Counted from the stretch's first letter, positions 62,101 through 62,802 are shown. The stretch: DNA of 64,000 nucleotides from Amphiduros pacificus (GCA_949316495.1 OX439004.1:932501-996500), one strand, 5' to 3'. The notes: generated by a model from the sequence alone, not told the origin. Numbers and translations are program-made.

Positions 62101-62344
62101 GATCAGATTCATTATATTATAAGTTAGGCAAACTTGATCACATTCATTATATAAGTTAAGCGTACTTGATCTGATCCATTTCATAAGTTAAGCCTACTTG
62201 ATCAGATCCATTACGTAAGTTAAGCCTACTTGGAAGCGATATCATGAGGTGACGTTGCATCCCAGCGCTGACATAAGATTCCTCCTTTGGCAACATTAAT
62301 TTTGCCGCCATATTGCCAGGCATTATCTGTGGTAGCCAGGCAAT
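13717..62344 (-). CDS. Mosaic extracellular, probably GPI-anchored multidomain protein (28 exons seen, 5' end outside window)
   Basis: Seen: 28 minus-strand exons with good acceptors and donors, listed one by one below. Their lengths sum to 4,133 nt and, with one base from the missing upstream exon, give exactly 1,378 codons including the stop, so every junction keeps frame. Order: kringle, F5/8C, EGF x2, Cys-rich linker, PAN, fibrinogen-like, EGF x9, TSP1 x4, Ly6/uPAR, hydrophobic tail, stop. Most single-domain exons are phase 1-1, the pattern of exon shuffling. Known of the families: all are extracellular and disulphide-rich, used in adhesion, matrix and ligand binding. Inference: a cell-surface adhesion or recognition receptor. 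No start codon or signal peptide is visible. The main doubt is whether the Ly6 exons belong to this gene, because the donor joining them (gttggt) is weak. Confidence 0.8.
14196..14279 (-). CDS. Exon: Ly6/uPAR domain, part 2
   Basis: [20 protein letters not shown] in phase 2-2. The three cysteines form finger 3 of the fold. Acceptor ttttttag, donor gtaagtatg. Confidence 0.75.
14450..14603 (-). CDS. Exon: Ly6/uPAR three-finger domain, part 1
   Basis: Reads [30 protein letters not shown] and [13 protein letters not shown]. CYxC opens Ly6/uPAR domains and C-x-x-x-x-Y-C continues finger 2. Acceptor gtatttcag, donor gtaggt. Phase 1 in fits the last TSP1 exon; phase 2 out fits the next exon. Confidence 0.75.
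14683..14805. repeat. Degenerate duplication of the Ly6 exon's upstream flank
   Basis: tgttaactgaaatatttaca and aatcatgtcatgaataat near 14,755-14,800 parallel tatttactgaaatacgtgca and aatcatgtcatcaataat at 14,597-14,640, the acceptor end of the first Ly6 exon. The phrase ttccatctctcatga also recurs at ~14,686 and ~15,291. Confidence 0.5.
14850..14935 (+). repeat. Possible tRNA-derived SINE relic
   Basis: An A-box-like aattggctaaattagtagag precedes a clear B-box-like ggttgtgggttcgactctca. It differs from the main SINE family here and has no visible tail. Confidence 0.4.
15047..15290 (+). mobile_element. 5'-truncated copy of the RNase-H LINE (3' end only)
   Basis: Matches the reverse complement of the 3' end of the LINE ending at 41,555: it shares cctatttatcaagaaccg, ggcactgaataacctta, gtggttgatgtgcctctaag and the (cattcatt) tail. 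A ~15-bp target duplication attccatctctcatg lies at ~15,032-15,046 and ~15,290-15,304, so this is a genuine target-primed insertion. Confidence 0.85.
15446..15763 (-). mobile_element. tRNA-derived SINE, full length
   Basis: Minus-oriented member of the family best seen at 33,848-34,172: tRNA-like head at the high-coordinate end, gatgtaaaacccc-type tail at the low end. Target duplication tcagtgaggtcttt at 15,432-15,445 and 15,764-15,777. Diverged, with the (CAAA) tail decayed. Confidence 0.85.
16190..16206. repeat. Short palindrome cgaggta-attc-tacctcg
   Basis: Seven-base arms around attc, just downstream of the alternative TSP1-4 stop on the minus strand. Similar ggcagaggta hairpins occur at ~29,372-29,412 and ~36,305-36,335. 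Confidence 0.5.
16239..16454 (-). CDS. Exon: thrombospondin type-1 repeat 4 (divergent), with possible alternative end
   Basis: Reads [17 protein letters not shown], then a basic run KRRRRC, a ~35-residue insert and CQTTPCG. One Trp of the ladder is missing and the loop is longer than usual. Read to 16,239 it splices in phase 1 via a weak donor (gttggt) into the Ly6 exons. Read through, it meets a TAA at 16,213-16,215 after GGWYFRFFF, which would give a soluble form. Confidence 0.8.
16912..17082 (-). CDS. Exon: thrombospondin type-1 repeat 3
   Basis: [19 protein letters not shown], then [17 protein letters not shown] and CYLRTCPG. All family hallmarks intact, including O-fucosylation CSSTCG. 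171 bp, phase 1-1, donor gtaaag. Confidence 0.87.
17489..17559. repeat. (AT)n microsatellite beside a splice donor
   Basis: About 35 AT units. On the minus strand it starts right after the donor gtaagggt of TSP1 repeat 2. Confidence 0.9.
17569..17745 (-). CDS. Exon: thrombospondin type-1 repeat 2
   Basis: [19 protein letters not shown], then [13 protein letters not shown] and CKPQECG. Intact WxxWxxW and CSETCG. A ~70-bp (AT)n run starts about ten bases downstream of its donor gtaagggt. Confidence 0.87.
17840..18019 (-). CDS. Exon: thrombospondin type-1 repeat 1
   Basis: Reads [19 protein letters not shown], then QTRSRQC and ENQCEN. The WxxWxxW ladder for C-mannosylation is intact, as is the RxRxC strand. 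The O-fucosylation site C-x-x-S/T-C-G is lost here (CSTQCG). 180 bp, phase 1-1. Confidence 0.87.
18468..18581 (-). CDS. Exon: calcium-binding EGF domain 11
   Basis: [20 protein letters not shown], then [17 protein letters not shown]. Asn replaces Asp in the hydroxylation motif, still allowed. Donor gtaggt read in phase 1. Last EGF before the TSP1 repeats; its upstream intron carries a truncated LINE at 18.7-20.0 kb. Confidence 0.85.
18745..20035 (-). mobile_element. 5'-truncated LINE with RT palm and 3' hairpin
   Basis: The minus strand reads [20 protein letters not shown], then [14 protein letters not shown] (catalytic ADD), [19 protein letters not shown] and later [20 protein letters not shown]. 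These are RT motifs and the usual C-terminal tail of CR1/Jockey-like LINEs. The 3' end folds as a hairpin (cccctgttatggtgg against ccaccgctatcacagggg, 18,756-18,798) followed by an AT-rich tail. Everything upstream of the GVPQGS motif is missing, and the frame is broken more than once. Clade not assigned. Confidence 0.75.
20043..20113. repeat. (AT)n microsatellite
   Basis: AT repeat with one aaat interruption, at the junction between the truncated LINE and the next repeat fragment. Confidence 0.9.
20114..20350 (-). mobile_element. Possible Penelope-like retroelement end (fossil)
   Basis: The minus strand contains cctgaagaagacccttga, then aggactgaaac. It resembles the conserved ctgaagaag...gaaac box (hammerhead-like CUGANGA, short stem, GAAA) at ends of Penelope-like elements. 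No reverse transcriptase or GIY-YIG frame is present. Family call is tentative. Confidence 0.35.
20497..20613 (-). CDS. Exon: calcium-binding EGF domain 10
   Basis: [20 protein letters not shown], then [18 protein letters not shown]. One residue longer between Cys5 and Cys6. Phase 1-1; the first codon's D is replaced by A. Donor gtaatc. Confidence 0.86.
20939..21052 (-). CDS. Exon: calcium-binding EGF domain 9
   Basis: [19 protein letters not shown], then [17 protein letters not shown]. Full calcium-binding consensus. Phase 1-1, donor gtaaga. Confidence 0.87.
21382..21495 (-). CDS. Exon: calcium-binding EGF domain 8
   Basis: [19 protein letters not shown], then [18 protein letters not shown]. 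Full calcium-binding and hydroxylation consensus. Phase 1-1, donor gtatgt. Confidence 0.87.
   Translation of the reverse strand, partial: TLMSVQLFRVGMTPCASMVQITSRVNASRDMKENFVT
21711..21830 (-). CDS. Exon: calcium-binding EGF domain 7
   Basis: [20 protein letters not shown], then [18 protein letters not shown]. Two residues longer between Cys1 and Cys2 than its neighbours (120 bp). Full calcium-binding consensus. Acceptor ttttttaag, donor gtaacc. Confidence 0.85.
22166..22279 (-). CDS. Exon: calcium-binding EGF domain 6
   Basis: [19 protein letters not shown], then [17 protein letters not shown]. Hydroxylation motif C-x-D-x4-Y intact; NGA is replaced by NDA. 114 bp, phase 1-1, donor gtagga. 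Confidence 0.85.
22645..22758 (-). CDS. Exon: calcium-binding EGF domain 5
   Basis: [19 protein letters not shown], then [17 protein letters not shown]. Start DINEC is consensus; the aromatic of the hydroxylation motif is Trp rather than Phe/Tyr. Phase 1-1, donor gtcagt. Confidence 0.85.
23388..24200 (+). repeat. Tandem 5'-UTR monomers of the L2-like LINE
   Basis: tttcggacttgttccgacgg occurs at ~23,468 and ~23,716, each followed ~60-80 bp on by gcaccacccgctgt and later by aggtatatataccaat or ggtataaataccaat. That makes two ~245-bp monomers. A third direct repeat (gttcaaaatacagaacgtgt) occurs at ~23,951 and ~24,141. Confidence 0.7.
24221..26233 (+). CDS. LINE ORF2, N-terminal extension and AP-like endonuclease
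   Basis: 670 residues. The first ~230 are a low-similarity extension shared with the 45.7-46.6 kb element (LLSVHGA in both). The endonuclease follows at roughly residues 232-450: [22 protein letters not shown] (catalytic Glu), [22 protein letters not shown] and LSDHKMI (the SDH triad). After it come [15 protein letters not shown] and related basic helices leading to the RT. The frame ends by frameshift; RT continues in another frame. Confidence 0.88.
   Translation: MLHNHGFVCICSCFNIYNKNSSTNIETLSLPHNGIGSRKVLLCDDHASTFKKNSSLRYINFNIISVSQFQSLHNIVANSNINIFESEKEIELFPCQFRWVLDTCEYIKSNTLLSVHGASKLNCQFNFVRYTQISHPKHLYWENIFILPPRPQKHRLNNKYVESPCNSSKSCSFGNIIISTPNHTTWSDQANHNVVRPAGPALNTRARSAPRGQPPIANKRHSRIKNLNTKGKKALNIGCCNVQSISSKILPVKDYFNEHDLDALFMTETWMHDSISDKVKQELEDGSLKFESFPRIGRTGGGLGILYKSELPFTTNRANQPVVTTMELMESSITLRGKKITFVVIYRPEPSNRNRYTYSEFYDEFTQLVAHYGSLSHEVIFLGDYNFHVNLPLKPDVIKFNDILSTFDLTQWVQEPTHRLGNTLDLIITFRGNKLLKSHLVDEYLSDHKMIKIYLDISPPKPPKKSIKYRNFKGLDLEALRRDIKSLTGRDTKWEHLSLNDMVNYYDRELTSLMDKHAPIKVAKVTQRKPVPWMSDQLKLERSLKRKLERKMNKTDSQIDKELYKSQRNKYNSLLKSSQSTYFSNLVEENKHDPKKLFRVIDTVMHKKKDTPMPQTDCDVTQAEKFITFFLEKIERIRQEIDMAPLSQNLPPGDTTNNSTACLVHTFNHR
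26142..27803 (+). CDS. LINE ORF2, reverse transcriptase and C-terminal part
   Basis: The real coding starts near 26,220, past the frameshift. RT blocks in order: [54 protein letters not shown], and catalytic YADDTQIY near 26,932. The C-terminus reads [17 protein letters not shown] and [19 protein letters not shown], typical of the L2 clade. No RNase H. No other stop within it, so this copy is relatively recent. Confidence 0.9.
   Translation: MIWRHSARICHQVTLQTIVQHVWFIPLTIDDVRKLIKMSAKKSCELDPIPTWLLLDLLDDLLPLITSIINKSLMESEVSENMKIAIITPLLKKLGLELIEKNYRPVSNLTFISKLTERAVANQLVPHLVRNGLTDKFQSAYKEYHSTETALLKVQNDILYALDNKKAVILLLLDLSAAFDTIDHQILFDRLEARCNVKGHALSWIRSYLRNRKQCVKVGTHRSCLKSIKYGVPQGSVLGPILFTIYMTPLSDILAKYGLSYHIYADDTQIYIPVDHTSPHQGDISRHKLEECVYEVRNFLISNKMKINDGKTEMLICTDKYNTATSSSIPDTIRVGHSDISPSESVVDLGITFDSNMDMKAQIRKMCQKGYYHIRNLAAIRHCLDEKTAVTLTHAFVTSALDYGNGLLAGLPKTDIRKLQYLQNSAARVVGKIRKFDHISGKLQELHWLPVHARIDFKILLLTWKALNGKAPPYLRDLLQIKDGERCLRSNNGTHLQVPKTRLRTVGDRAFSSVGPRLWNSLPTEIRTSTSVSSFKNRLKTHLFRAHVLNTAL
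28441..28554 (-). CDS. Exon: calcium-binding EGF domain 4
   Basis: [19 protein letters not shown], then [17 protein letters not shown]. Calcium-binding start NxNE plus the C-x-D-x4-Y-x-C-x-C hydroxylation motif. 114 bp, phase 1-1. Followed by the intron that holds the L2-like LINE at 23-27.9 kb. Confidence 0.85.
28786..28899 (-). CDS. Exon: EGF-like domain 3
   Basis: [20 protein letters not shown], then [18 protein letters not shown]. Six cysteines, 114 bp, phase 1-1, donor gtaagtac. The DEC start is kept but the Asn/Asp of the hydroxylation motif is Glu, so calcium binding is doubtful. Confidence 0.85.
28960..30340. other. Intron between fibrinogen-like exon 3 and EGF 3
   Basis: Apart from a hairpin (ggcagaggtag against ctacctcgcc at ~29,372-29,412) and a diverged relative near 29,880-29,920, I see nothing. 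Confidence 0.4.
30352..30518 (-). CDS. Exon: fibrinogen-like domain of CASPR type, part 3
   Basis: Begins [20 protein letters not shown] and ends [15 protein letters not shown], matching CASPR CNCD...W..D.G......LPV......Y.LGPL. Phase 2 in, 1 out. The donor is gtatgt; a nearer gtacag would break frame with the next EGF exon, which decides the end. Confidence 0.7.
31536..31699 (-). CDS. Exon: fibrinogen-like domain of CASPR type, part 2
   Basis: Reads [19 protein letters not shown], then [12 protein letters not shown] and [16 protein letters not shown]. This corresponds to the CASPR segment QYIKYEC...W...G...CxCG...C.D...CNCD. Phase 0 in, 2 out; acceptor attttcag, donor gtaagg. The WGG motif of CASPR is not conserved. 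Confidence 0.72.
31959..32022 (-). mobile_element. SINE fragment
   Basis: Middle part of the tRNA-SINE (tcacagatttacaaggataa, ggttaacccttcagacac) without head or tail. Confidence 0.7.
32557..32778 (-). mobile_element. tRNA-derived SINE, internally deleted
   Basis: Tail (tttg)n at 32,557, head gcgccacggaccgtgac at the right. About 90 bp of the body is missing between agtgcctcac and ttatgtgggaaatt. Exact 12-bp target duplication gcaacttgttag at 32,545-32,556 and 32,779-32,790. Confidence 0.9.
33225..33800. repeat. Local segmental duplication (two ~160-bp copies)
   Basis: 33,225-33,395 and 33,645-33,800 share ggaatgataaagtcattaat, the caccaatcggcttgat word and ttgggctc, with scattered differences. 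A third related phrase (gcaactNtgtttaccttg) links 33,535-33,575 to 34,555-34,600. Confidence 0.75.
33848..34172 (+). mobile_element. tRNA-derived SINE, full length (reference copy)
   Basis: The head shows A box gtggcgcagttggttagag and B box gtcgtgggttcgaacccc with ~55 bp between, like a tRNA with an enlarged arm region. The body contains gttaacctgttgtccttg and tgctacaagtaggtctcatc. It ends gatgtaaaaccccaaac plus (caaa)n. Exact 12-bp target duplication tcaaaatagcca at 33,836-33,847 and 34,173-34,184. The tail suggests mobilisation by a LINE with a matching 3' end; no such LINE is in this window. Confidence 0.92.
34288..34380 (+). repeat. ~35-bp tandem repeat
   Basis: Three units around tgtctgacatcactatgaca, tgtctgacgtcactatgatg and tgtatgacatcat. 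Confidence 0.65.
34600..35325 (-). mobile_element. L2-like LINE fragment
   Basis: The minus strand reads [20 protein letters not shown], then TQAYIPVE and [18 protein letters not shown], colinear with the RT of the 23-27.9 kb element but with YVDD. After an internal deletion it continues [18 protein letters not shown] and [15 protein letters not shown]. 5' and 3' ends are missing and the frame is disrupted. Confidence 0.85.
35674..35837 (-). CDS. Exon: fibrinogen-like domain of CASPR type, part 1
   Basis: Reads [20 protein letters not shown], ending [18 protein letters not shown] followed by a short beta region and ISY-like strand matches the truncated fibrinogen-like module of contactin-associated proteins and neurexin IV. 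Phase 1 in, 0 out. Identification rests on the three exons together. Confidence 0.7.
35896..35933. repeat. (CA)n microsatellite
   Basis: Interrupted acacac run in the intron just upstream (minus sense) of the first fibrinogen-like exon. Confidence 0.85.
36400..36657 (-). CDS. Exon: PAN/apple-like domain
   Basis: Reads [49 protein letters not shown] and FWLRKECDG. This is the PAN plan: opening Cys, C-x3-C after the helix, C-x6-YH, C-x-L, then a closing W-x-R-x-C. Several sequons (NET, NTT). Phase 1-1. PAN domains bind protein or carbohydrate ligands. Confidence 0.75.
36719..36895. repeat. ~44-bp intronic minisatellite
   Basis: About four units of gtgttcagatgtaacaacag followed by tataa-agactt, just upstream of the PAN exon acceptor. 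Confidence 0.75.
36989..41092 (-). mobile_element. Old L2-like LINE, 3' portion (continues beyond the nested insertions)
   Basis: The 3' end reads agcgctttacaaatgta then (ttatta)n at 36,989-37,020. Upstream on the minus strand come an RT C-terminus ([20 protein letters not shown], ~37,330), a gap where the RT palm should be, EN-to-RT linker ([20 protein letters not shown], ~38,420), and an endonuclease ([19 protein letters not shown], ~38,850; [15 protein letters not shown], ~39,090). ORF1-like sequence runs up to 41,083. Many breaks. The element resumes at 53,121 after the inserted SINE. Confidence 0.8.
40146..41082 (-). pseudogene. ORF1 of the old LINE: SGNH-esterase-like, KH and CCCH-like segments
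   Basis: Minus strand. [17 protein letters not shown], then [14 protein letters not shown] and [12 protein letters not shown], resemble the SGNH-hydrolase-like fold of CR1-type ORF1 proteins. Near 40,430-40,510 a KH core reads [20 protein letters not shown] with the GxxG loop as GRGV; its last strand and helix follow as [20 protein letters not shown]. Near 40,197-40,240 another frame reads [18 protein letters not shown], a C-x4-C-x5-C-x3-H zinc-finger-like motif. Frames are broken, so the joint reading is inference. Confidence 0.55.
41093..41554 (-). mobile_element. SINE, 3' part (split by a LINE)
   Basis: Minus-oriented tRNA-SINE whose tail end lies at 41,093. It is enlarged: the body restarts at ~41,333 after a 27-bp minisatellite. 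At 41,543-41,554 (gatcaccacaga) it is interrupted by the RNase-H LINE and resumes at 53,056. Its own target duplication is ctcatcacat at 41,083-41,092 and 53,121-53,130. Confidence 0.9.
41187..41322. repeat. 27-bp minisatellite inside the SINE
   Basis: gtaaagtaatggtgtctcac starts at 41,187, 41,214, 41,241, 41,268 and 41,295, nearly identical. It follows a partial SINE body that is duplicated on the other side. Confidence 0.85.
41600..42021 (-). pseudogene. C-terminal Cys/His motif and 3' UTR of the RNase-H LINE
   Basis: Directly after an in-frame stop the frame continues [20 protein letters not shown] then CIDF, the CxxC...H...C tail usual after RNase H in this group. The 3' UTR is also present as a separate insertion at 15,047. 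Confidence 0.75.
42022..42720 (-). CDS. RNase H domain of the I-group LINE
   Basis: 232 residues. Contains [11 protein letters not shown] (Asp), [16 protein letters not shown] (Glu), [14 protein letters not shown] (Asp) and [18 protein letters not shown] (Asp), so all four acidic catalytic positions of RNase HI are present. Ends CYLLKG with a premature stop before the Cys/His tail. Confidence 0.9.
   Translation of the reverse strand: MSELKKYSTDPSLYINRYKEIKSVFTGYQCIYTDGSFHDDKAAAAAVKGNHIYSERLPNKSSIYSAELHALYLALDHVETSPHQNFLIFSDSLSFLQAMKAKDWKNPFIYKILERHHRLCTEENKEIRFYWIPSHIGILGNEAADQAAKAALDKRPINMLVPYTEFKKNITVFLHFKWQLHWNEAIFNKLHEIKPVLGKTKGACRINQREESVLTRIIIGHSHLTHCYLLKG
42742..43665 (-). pseudogene. 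RT C-terminal half of the I-group LINE
   Basis: Just left of the inserted LINE the frame resumes [19 protein letters not shown], then catalytic [11 protein letters not shown] near 43,515. Thumb sequence follows: [20 protein letters not shown] and [20 protein letters not shown] frameshift near 43,000 leads to [18 protein letters not shown]. Confidence 0.85.
43723..45281 (-). pseudogene. ORF2 reverse transcriptase of the L2-like LINE
   Basis: Contains [49 protein letters not shown] and the end [19 protein letters not shown]. Upstream pieces [19 protein letters not shown] and LGLELVEK lie in shifted frames (breaks near 45,060 and 45,400). Confidence 0.9.
45407..46618 (-). pseudogene. ORF2 N-terminal part of the L2-like LINE, endonuclease deleted
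   Basis: Starts [19 protein letters not shown], has the shared extension ([10 protein letters not shown]) and the first endonuclease motifs ([22 protein letters not shown]). It then jumps from ALKFHSFLK directly to [17 protein letters not shown]. Comparison with the plus-strand sibling shows ~190 codons lost, including the GDYN and SDH motifs. A TAG replaces Trp in KPVPW near 45,710. Confidence 0.88.
46918..48276 (-). CDS. ORF1 of the L2-like LINE: coiled coil, esterase-like region and KH domain
   Basis: 452 residues, intact frame; [11 protein letters not shown] (residue 32) is an alternative start. Residues ~115-190 form a coiled coil ([20 protein letters not shown]). Residues ~250-345 ([53 protein letters not shown]) resemble the SGNH-esterase-like domain of CR1-type ORF1 with the catalytic motifs decayed. 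Residues ~379-447 are a type I KH domain: [52 protein letters not shown], with GKGG as the nucleic-acid-binding GxxG loop. Expected role: binding LINE RNA in the RNP. Confidence 0.85.
   Translation of the reverse strand: MSKVYIHAVILRPGPVGISHSAVPVRCVNCNMSKQDSASGPSLRSMGLPSDDLTLVVPSTSGTRSPKPTAPSGIATSTLATSATSAMVTTPVDRSTAKVSKSSAYGGPLTKSSTLNANKEVLQASYDCLLVTSNEANAEIQRLNTAILELKADRATWEADRQILTNDLAKALNTIKEKNEVLLTFILKSANMQSTLAASMKKSLLVVLPKDSRQDEISSALVQADCTIKATAENLHFVSTQSDRVQAADHVIIVPDLSDIVAGEDGASFYNRFTHFVATIRSKEPTVAVLMPPPMRSATVRGNWFIFTGMMANFSLAGVSFVDIPKFSGSLDALLAPDGTLLESTITLPKSAVLVSDDDEGSKPSTSDSARKGIPKSRGNTLYVSSAVASRIVGKGGRNIRRIKASTGATVEVERQELEDGTAFSEIHLKGSRDAVRKAKTEIKKCFNNDNN
48277..49240 (-). mobile_element. 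5' UTR of the L2-like LINE
   Basis: About 960 bp without a long frame. It includes the 5'-terminal word ctgcgcatgcgcggtgcata that parallels the start of the sibling element. I do not see the tandem monomers present in that sibling. Confidence 0.65.
49240..50100 (-). pseudogene. RT N-terminal half of the I-group LINE
   Basis: Reads [71 protein letters not shown] and [13 protein letters not shown]. One in-frame stop separates it from the endonuclease. It ends at FIQNFLS where the L2-like LINE begins. Confidence 0.88.
50101..51100 (-). CDS. AP-like endonuclease of the I-group LINE
   Basis: Begins [14 protein letters not shown] near 51,078, then a frameshift. Continues [14 protein letters not shown] (Glu), [35 protein letters not shown] and ends the fold with GSDLYPIIL (SDH usually; His is Leu here). 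Followed by the motif [20 protein letters not shown] leading to RT. Confidence 0.88.
51037..51234. repeat. Exact 99-bp tandem duplication at the ORF1/ORF2 junction
   Basis: 51,037-51,135 and 51,136-51,234 are identical by eye. The unit carries the ORF2 start ([10 protein letters not shown]) and the end of ORF1, so there are now two potential ORF2 starts. Confidence 0.9.
51217..52290 (-). CDS. ORF1 (gag-like) of the I-group LINE
   Basis: 357 residues. N-terminal RRM-like region ([19 protein letters not shown]), then zinc knuckles [27 protein letters not shown] and [15 protein letters not shown] (residues ~140-195). A Ser/Thr/Pro-rich tail ends with basic residues. This is type I ORF1 organisation (RRM plus CCHC). 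The frame is intact; it may extend upstream. Confidence 0.9.
   Translation of the reverse strand: MSPFAIVKGIQGIAGVPKTVKKMGNKLLIEVDQKRHADNLLRCRMLDTVPVIIMVHKTLNNKKGVIRCPDLAGVSEEEIVDELKDQDVVQCKRIFIKKDGVKIPINTFILTFEAAQLPTSIKVGYLNVRVDVFIPNPLRCFKCQRYGHGSDRCKGDVTCPKCTAQHSGDDCSSNMIKCVNCQGNHPSYSRNCPSFLKEKEIQRIRHTENIPFPEARKRVESLNTTKTSYASSVKPKETKSIAIQTEITWPITDKNYSFFTKSSKSSATSTQTPTPTIPVVAQPTTSTKPSSQTPSTSSNNKSINSNRPVHKSDKKEIKEQVKSKMNRTKSLERMDTGDPPDMIFTPVHSKQNRKINK
52291..53055 (-). mobile_element. 5' UTR of the I-group LINE
   Basis: Begins cccctgtgggtgcgggga and contains catgtcgcaaaaggcgacta, which can form a short hairpin (gtcgc/gcgac). The minus-strand frame at 52,650-52,868 is not convincing. Confidence 0.65.
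53056..53120 (-). mobile_element. SINE, tRNA-like head (split by a LINE)
   Basis: Carries the remaining head (ctctaaccaactgcgccacg on the plus strand) of the SINE at 41,093-41,554. Begins with the repeated target word gatcaccacaga. Confidence 0.9.
53094..53590 (-). pseudogene. ORF1 of the old LINE: N-terminus and coiled coil
   Basis: Starts [19 protein letters not shown] near 53,585 and passes (with a break) into a coiled coil: [20 protein letters not shown] and [20 protein letters not shown]. The last codons before the SINE target site read VETNTCDE; beyond the insert at 41,083 the frame resumes [10 protein letters not shown]. This shows the two pieces were one gene. Confidence 0.65.
53131..54000 (-). 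mobile_element. Old L2-like LINE, 5' portion
   Basis: Continuation of the element at 36,989-41,092 past the nested SINE. Beyond the ORF1 start (~53,585) lies a probable 5' UTR with repeated acctcgctgaggt palindromes. The outer 5' end is uncertain. Confidence 0.6.
53640..53890. repeat. Four spaced copies of a short palindrome (acctcgctgaggt)
   Basis: Variants occur near 53,676 (actcgctgaggtt), 53,771 (acctcgctgaggt), 53,842 (accttgctgaggt) and 53,867 (acctcgctaaagt), spaced 25-95 bp apart in the probable 5' UTR of the old LINE. Confidence 0.6.
54000..54775. other. Intronic sequence without recognised features
   Basis: Contains a short (AT)n run at ~54,440-54,460. No exon, RNA or repeat family seen. 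Confidence 0.4.
54778..54866. repeat. Small foldback with three 27-bp tandem units
   Basis: ttatctattgtcc on the left pairs with ggacaatagataa on the right. Between them attgtcctctcaattcaatt repeats three times. Looks like a miniature hairpin element. Confidence 0.75.
55299..55610 (-). mobile_element. tRNA-derived SINE, full length
   Basis: Tail (tttg)n at the left, head ccaactgcgccacagccc at the right. Target duplication acataat at 55,292-55,298 and 55,611-55,617. Confidence 0.9.
55938..56220 (-). mobile_element. tRNA-derived SINE, old copy
   Basis: Same family, more diverged, with a small deletion in the middle and a decayed head. No clear target duplication. Confidence 0.85.
56472..56570 (-). 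CDS. Exon: short Cys-rich linker of unknown fold
   Basis: 33 codons, phase 1-1, acceptor ttttcaag and donor gtaagtgcc. Reads [18 protein letters not shown], then [15 protein letters not shown]. Three cysteines and one N-glycosylation sequon (NIT). I do not recognise the fold; it could be the start of a PAN/WSC-like module continuing into the next exon. The intron that follows is ~19.8 kb and holds the nested transposons. Confidence 0.65.
56913..57029 (-). CDS. Exon: EGF-like domain 2
   Basis: [20 protein letters not shown], then [16 protein letters not shown]: a canonical EGF with the CxNGGxC and CxPGYxGxxC signatures, phase 1-1. It has no calcium-binding DxxE start and is more like the Notch/delta non-calcium type. 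Confidence 0.85.
57170..57380. repeat. ~42-bp intronic minisatellite
   Basis: gagcttgatgatgtacacac and variants recur about five times with gacttgagtaa between, just upstream of EGF exon 2. Confidence 0.75.
57404..57520 (-). CDS. Exon: EGF-like domain 1
   Basis: [20 protein letters not shown] followed by [14 protein letters not shown]: six cysteines in EGF spacing, phase 1-1. The opening DVDAC has Ala where calcium-binding EGFs have Glu. Donor gtaagt. Confidence 0.75.
58040..58187 (-). CDS. Exon: F5/8 type C domain, part 3
   Basis: Reads [18 protein letters not shown], then [20 protein letters not shown] and DLVGCP, the hallmark C-terminal strands of discoidin domains (ARYVRIxPxxWxxxxxLRxELxGC). 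Phase 0 in, 1 out. The acceptor and first codons lie at the edge of a 55-bp tandem array that copies them (58,152-58,475). Confidence 0.88.
58152..58475. repeat. 55-bp minisatellite overlapping a splice acceptor
   Basis: Six units start at 58,152, 58,206, 58,261, 58,316, 58,371 and 58,425 (54-55 bp). The first is the real exon start of F5/8C part 3; the others repeat its acceptor region and first ~12 codons. Confidence 0.9.
58888..59064 (-). CDS. Exon: F5/8 type C domain, part 2
   Basis: Exactly 59 codons, phase 0-0. Begins [17 protein letters not shown], continues [18 protein letters not shown] and ends GSNGTTE. This is the middle of a discoidin beta-barrel (VDLG, YxVxYSxDG). Donor gtaact. 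Confidence 0.88.
59070..60280. other. Intron between F5/8C parts 1 and 2
   Basis: No repeat family or RNA recognised. Short plus-strand frames near 59,617-59,998 have no family features. Confidence 0.45.
60285..60496 (-). CDS. Exon: F5/8 type C (discoidin) domain, part 1
   Basis: Reads [20 protein letters not shown], then SIYDG...[15 protein letters not shown]. This matches the discoidin start: a Cys, the IxDSxFxASS strand, and the GWCA...YIQVDLG strand. Phase 1 in, phase 0 out. The CpG-rich stretch around 60,300-60,430 is denser than the flanking introns. Confidence 0.85.
60500..61330. other. Intron between the kringle and F5/8C domains
   Basis: AT-rich; no repeat or exon seen. Confidence 0.45.
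61336..61484 (-). CDS. Exon: kringle domain, C-terminal half
   Basis: Reads [20 protein letters not shown] and then [10 protein letters not shown], the kringle core (NxCRxPD, WCYTTD, closing C-x5-C). It joins the preceding exon in phase 2 to complete one kringle of ordinary size. Kringles bind lysine-like groups or protein partners. Here the usual PWCYT is IWCYT. Confidence 0.85.
61570..62229. repeat. Intronic minisatellite between the two kringle exons
   Basis: From ~61,840 a ~30-35-bp unit built on cctacttgatcagattcatt and ataagttaag recurs about twelve times, right up to the donor of the first kringle exon. Its left part (61,570-61,830) has older units with gagatgtcaggaaat. Confidence 0.85.
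62230..62344 (-). CDS. Exon: kringle domain, N-terminal half
   Basis: Reads [15 protein letters not shown], then [15 protein letters not shown]. These match the kringle pattern of an opening Cys, a YxG turn, CQxW and the PH motif. Phase 1 in, phase 2 out; acceptor tttgcag, donor gtaggc. It is the most upstream exon I can see. The frame needs one G from an earlier exon to the right. Confidence 0.8.
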
Positions 62345-62802
62345 CTGCAAAGTCAAGCAATAAAACACATGACATTATATTAATACATTCTAAAAGGAAA
62401 ATGTTTAGTTTGGCACCAGCGTTGGAGATTATGATGTAATATAAGGCAAAGTGGTAAATGCAGTCGCACGTATTGTGTTCATTTGTAATAAATTAGCTAT
62501 TCAGTGAAGAGAAGAAAAATGTTGCAGCTGAGACACCATTCATTACATGTTATTCCCTTAAGCCAACATACCTGACAAAAAGAGGAAAGTCTCAGGTCAG
62601 AGTATCAGCAGTAGAGATTAAAAATATGAGCTGGTGTCCTGAGAACACTTGCTTGCTGTGATAAGTACTCAAATAAGTGGGATGTGTGGTCACTTCCACA
62701 TGTCAAAAATAGCAGGCAAATAATTATACACACATCTGAGCATTATTACTGCATTAAAATTGTGGTTTTATTTTAGGAACTAAAATAATGATTGCAAGAT
62801 TT

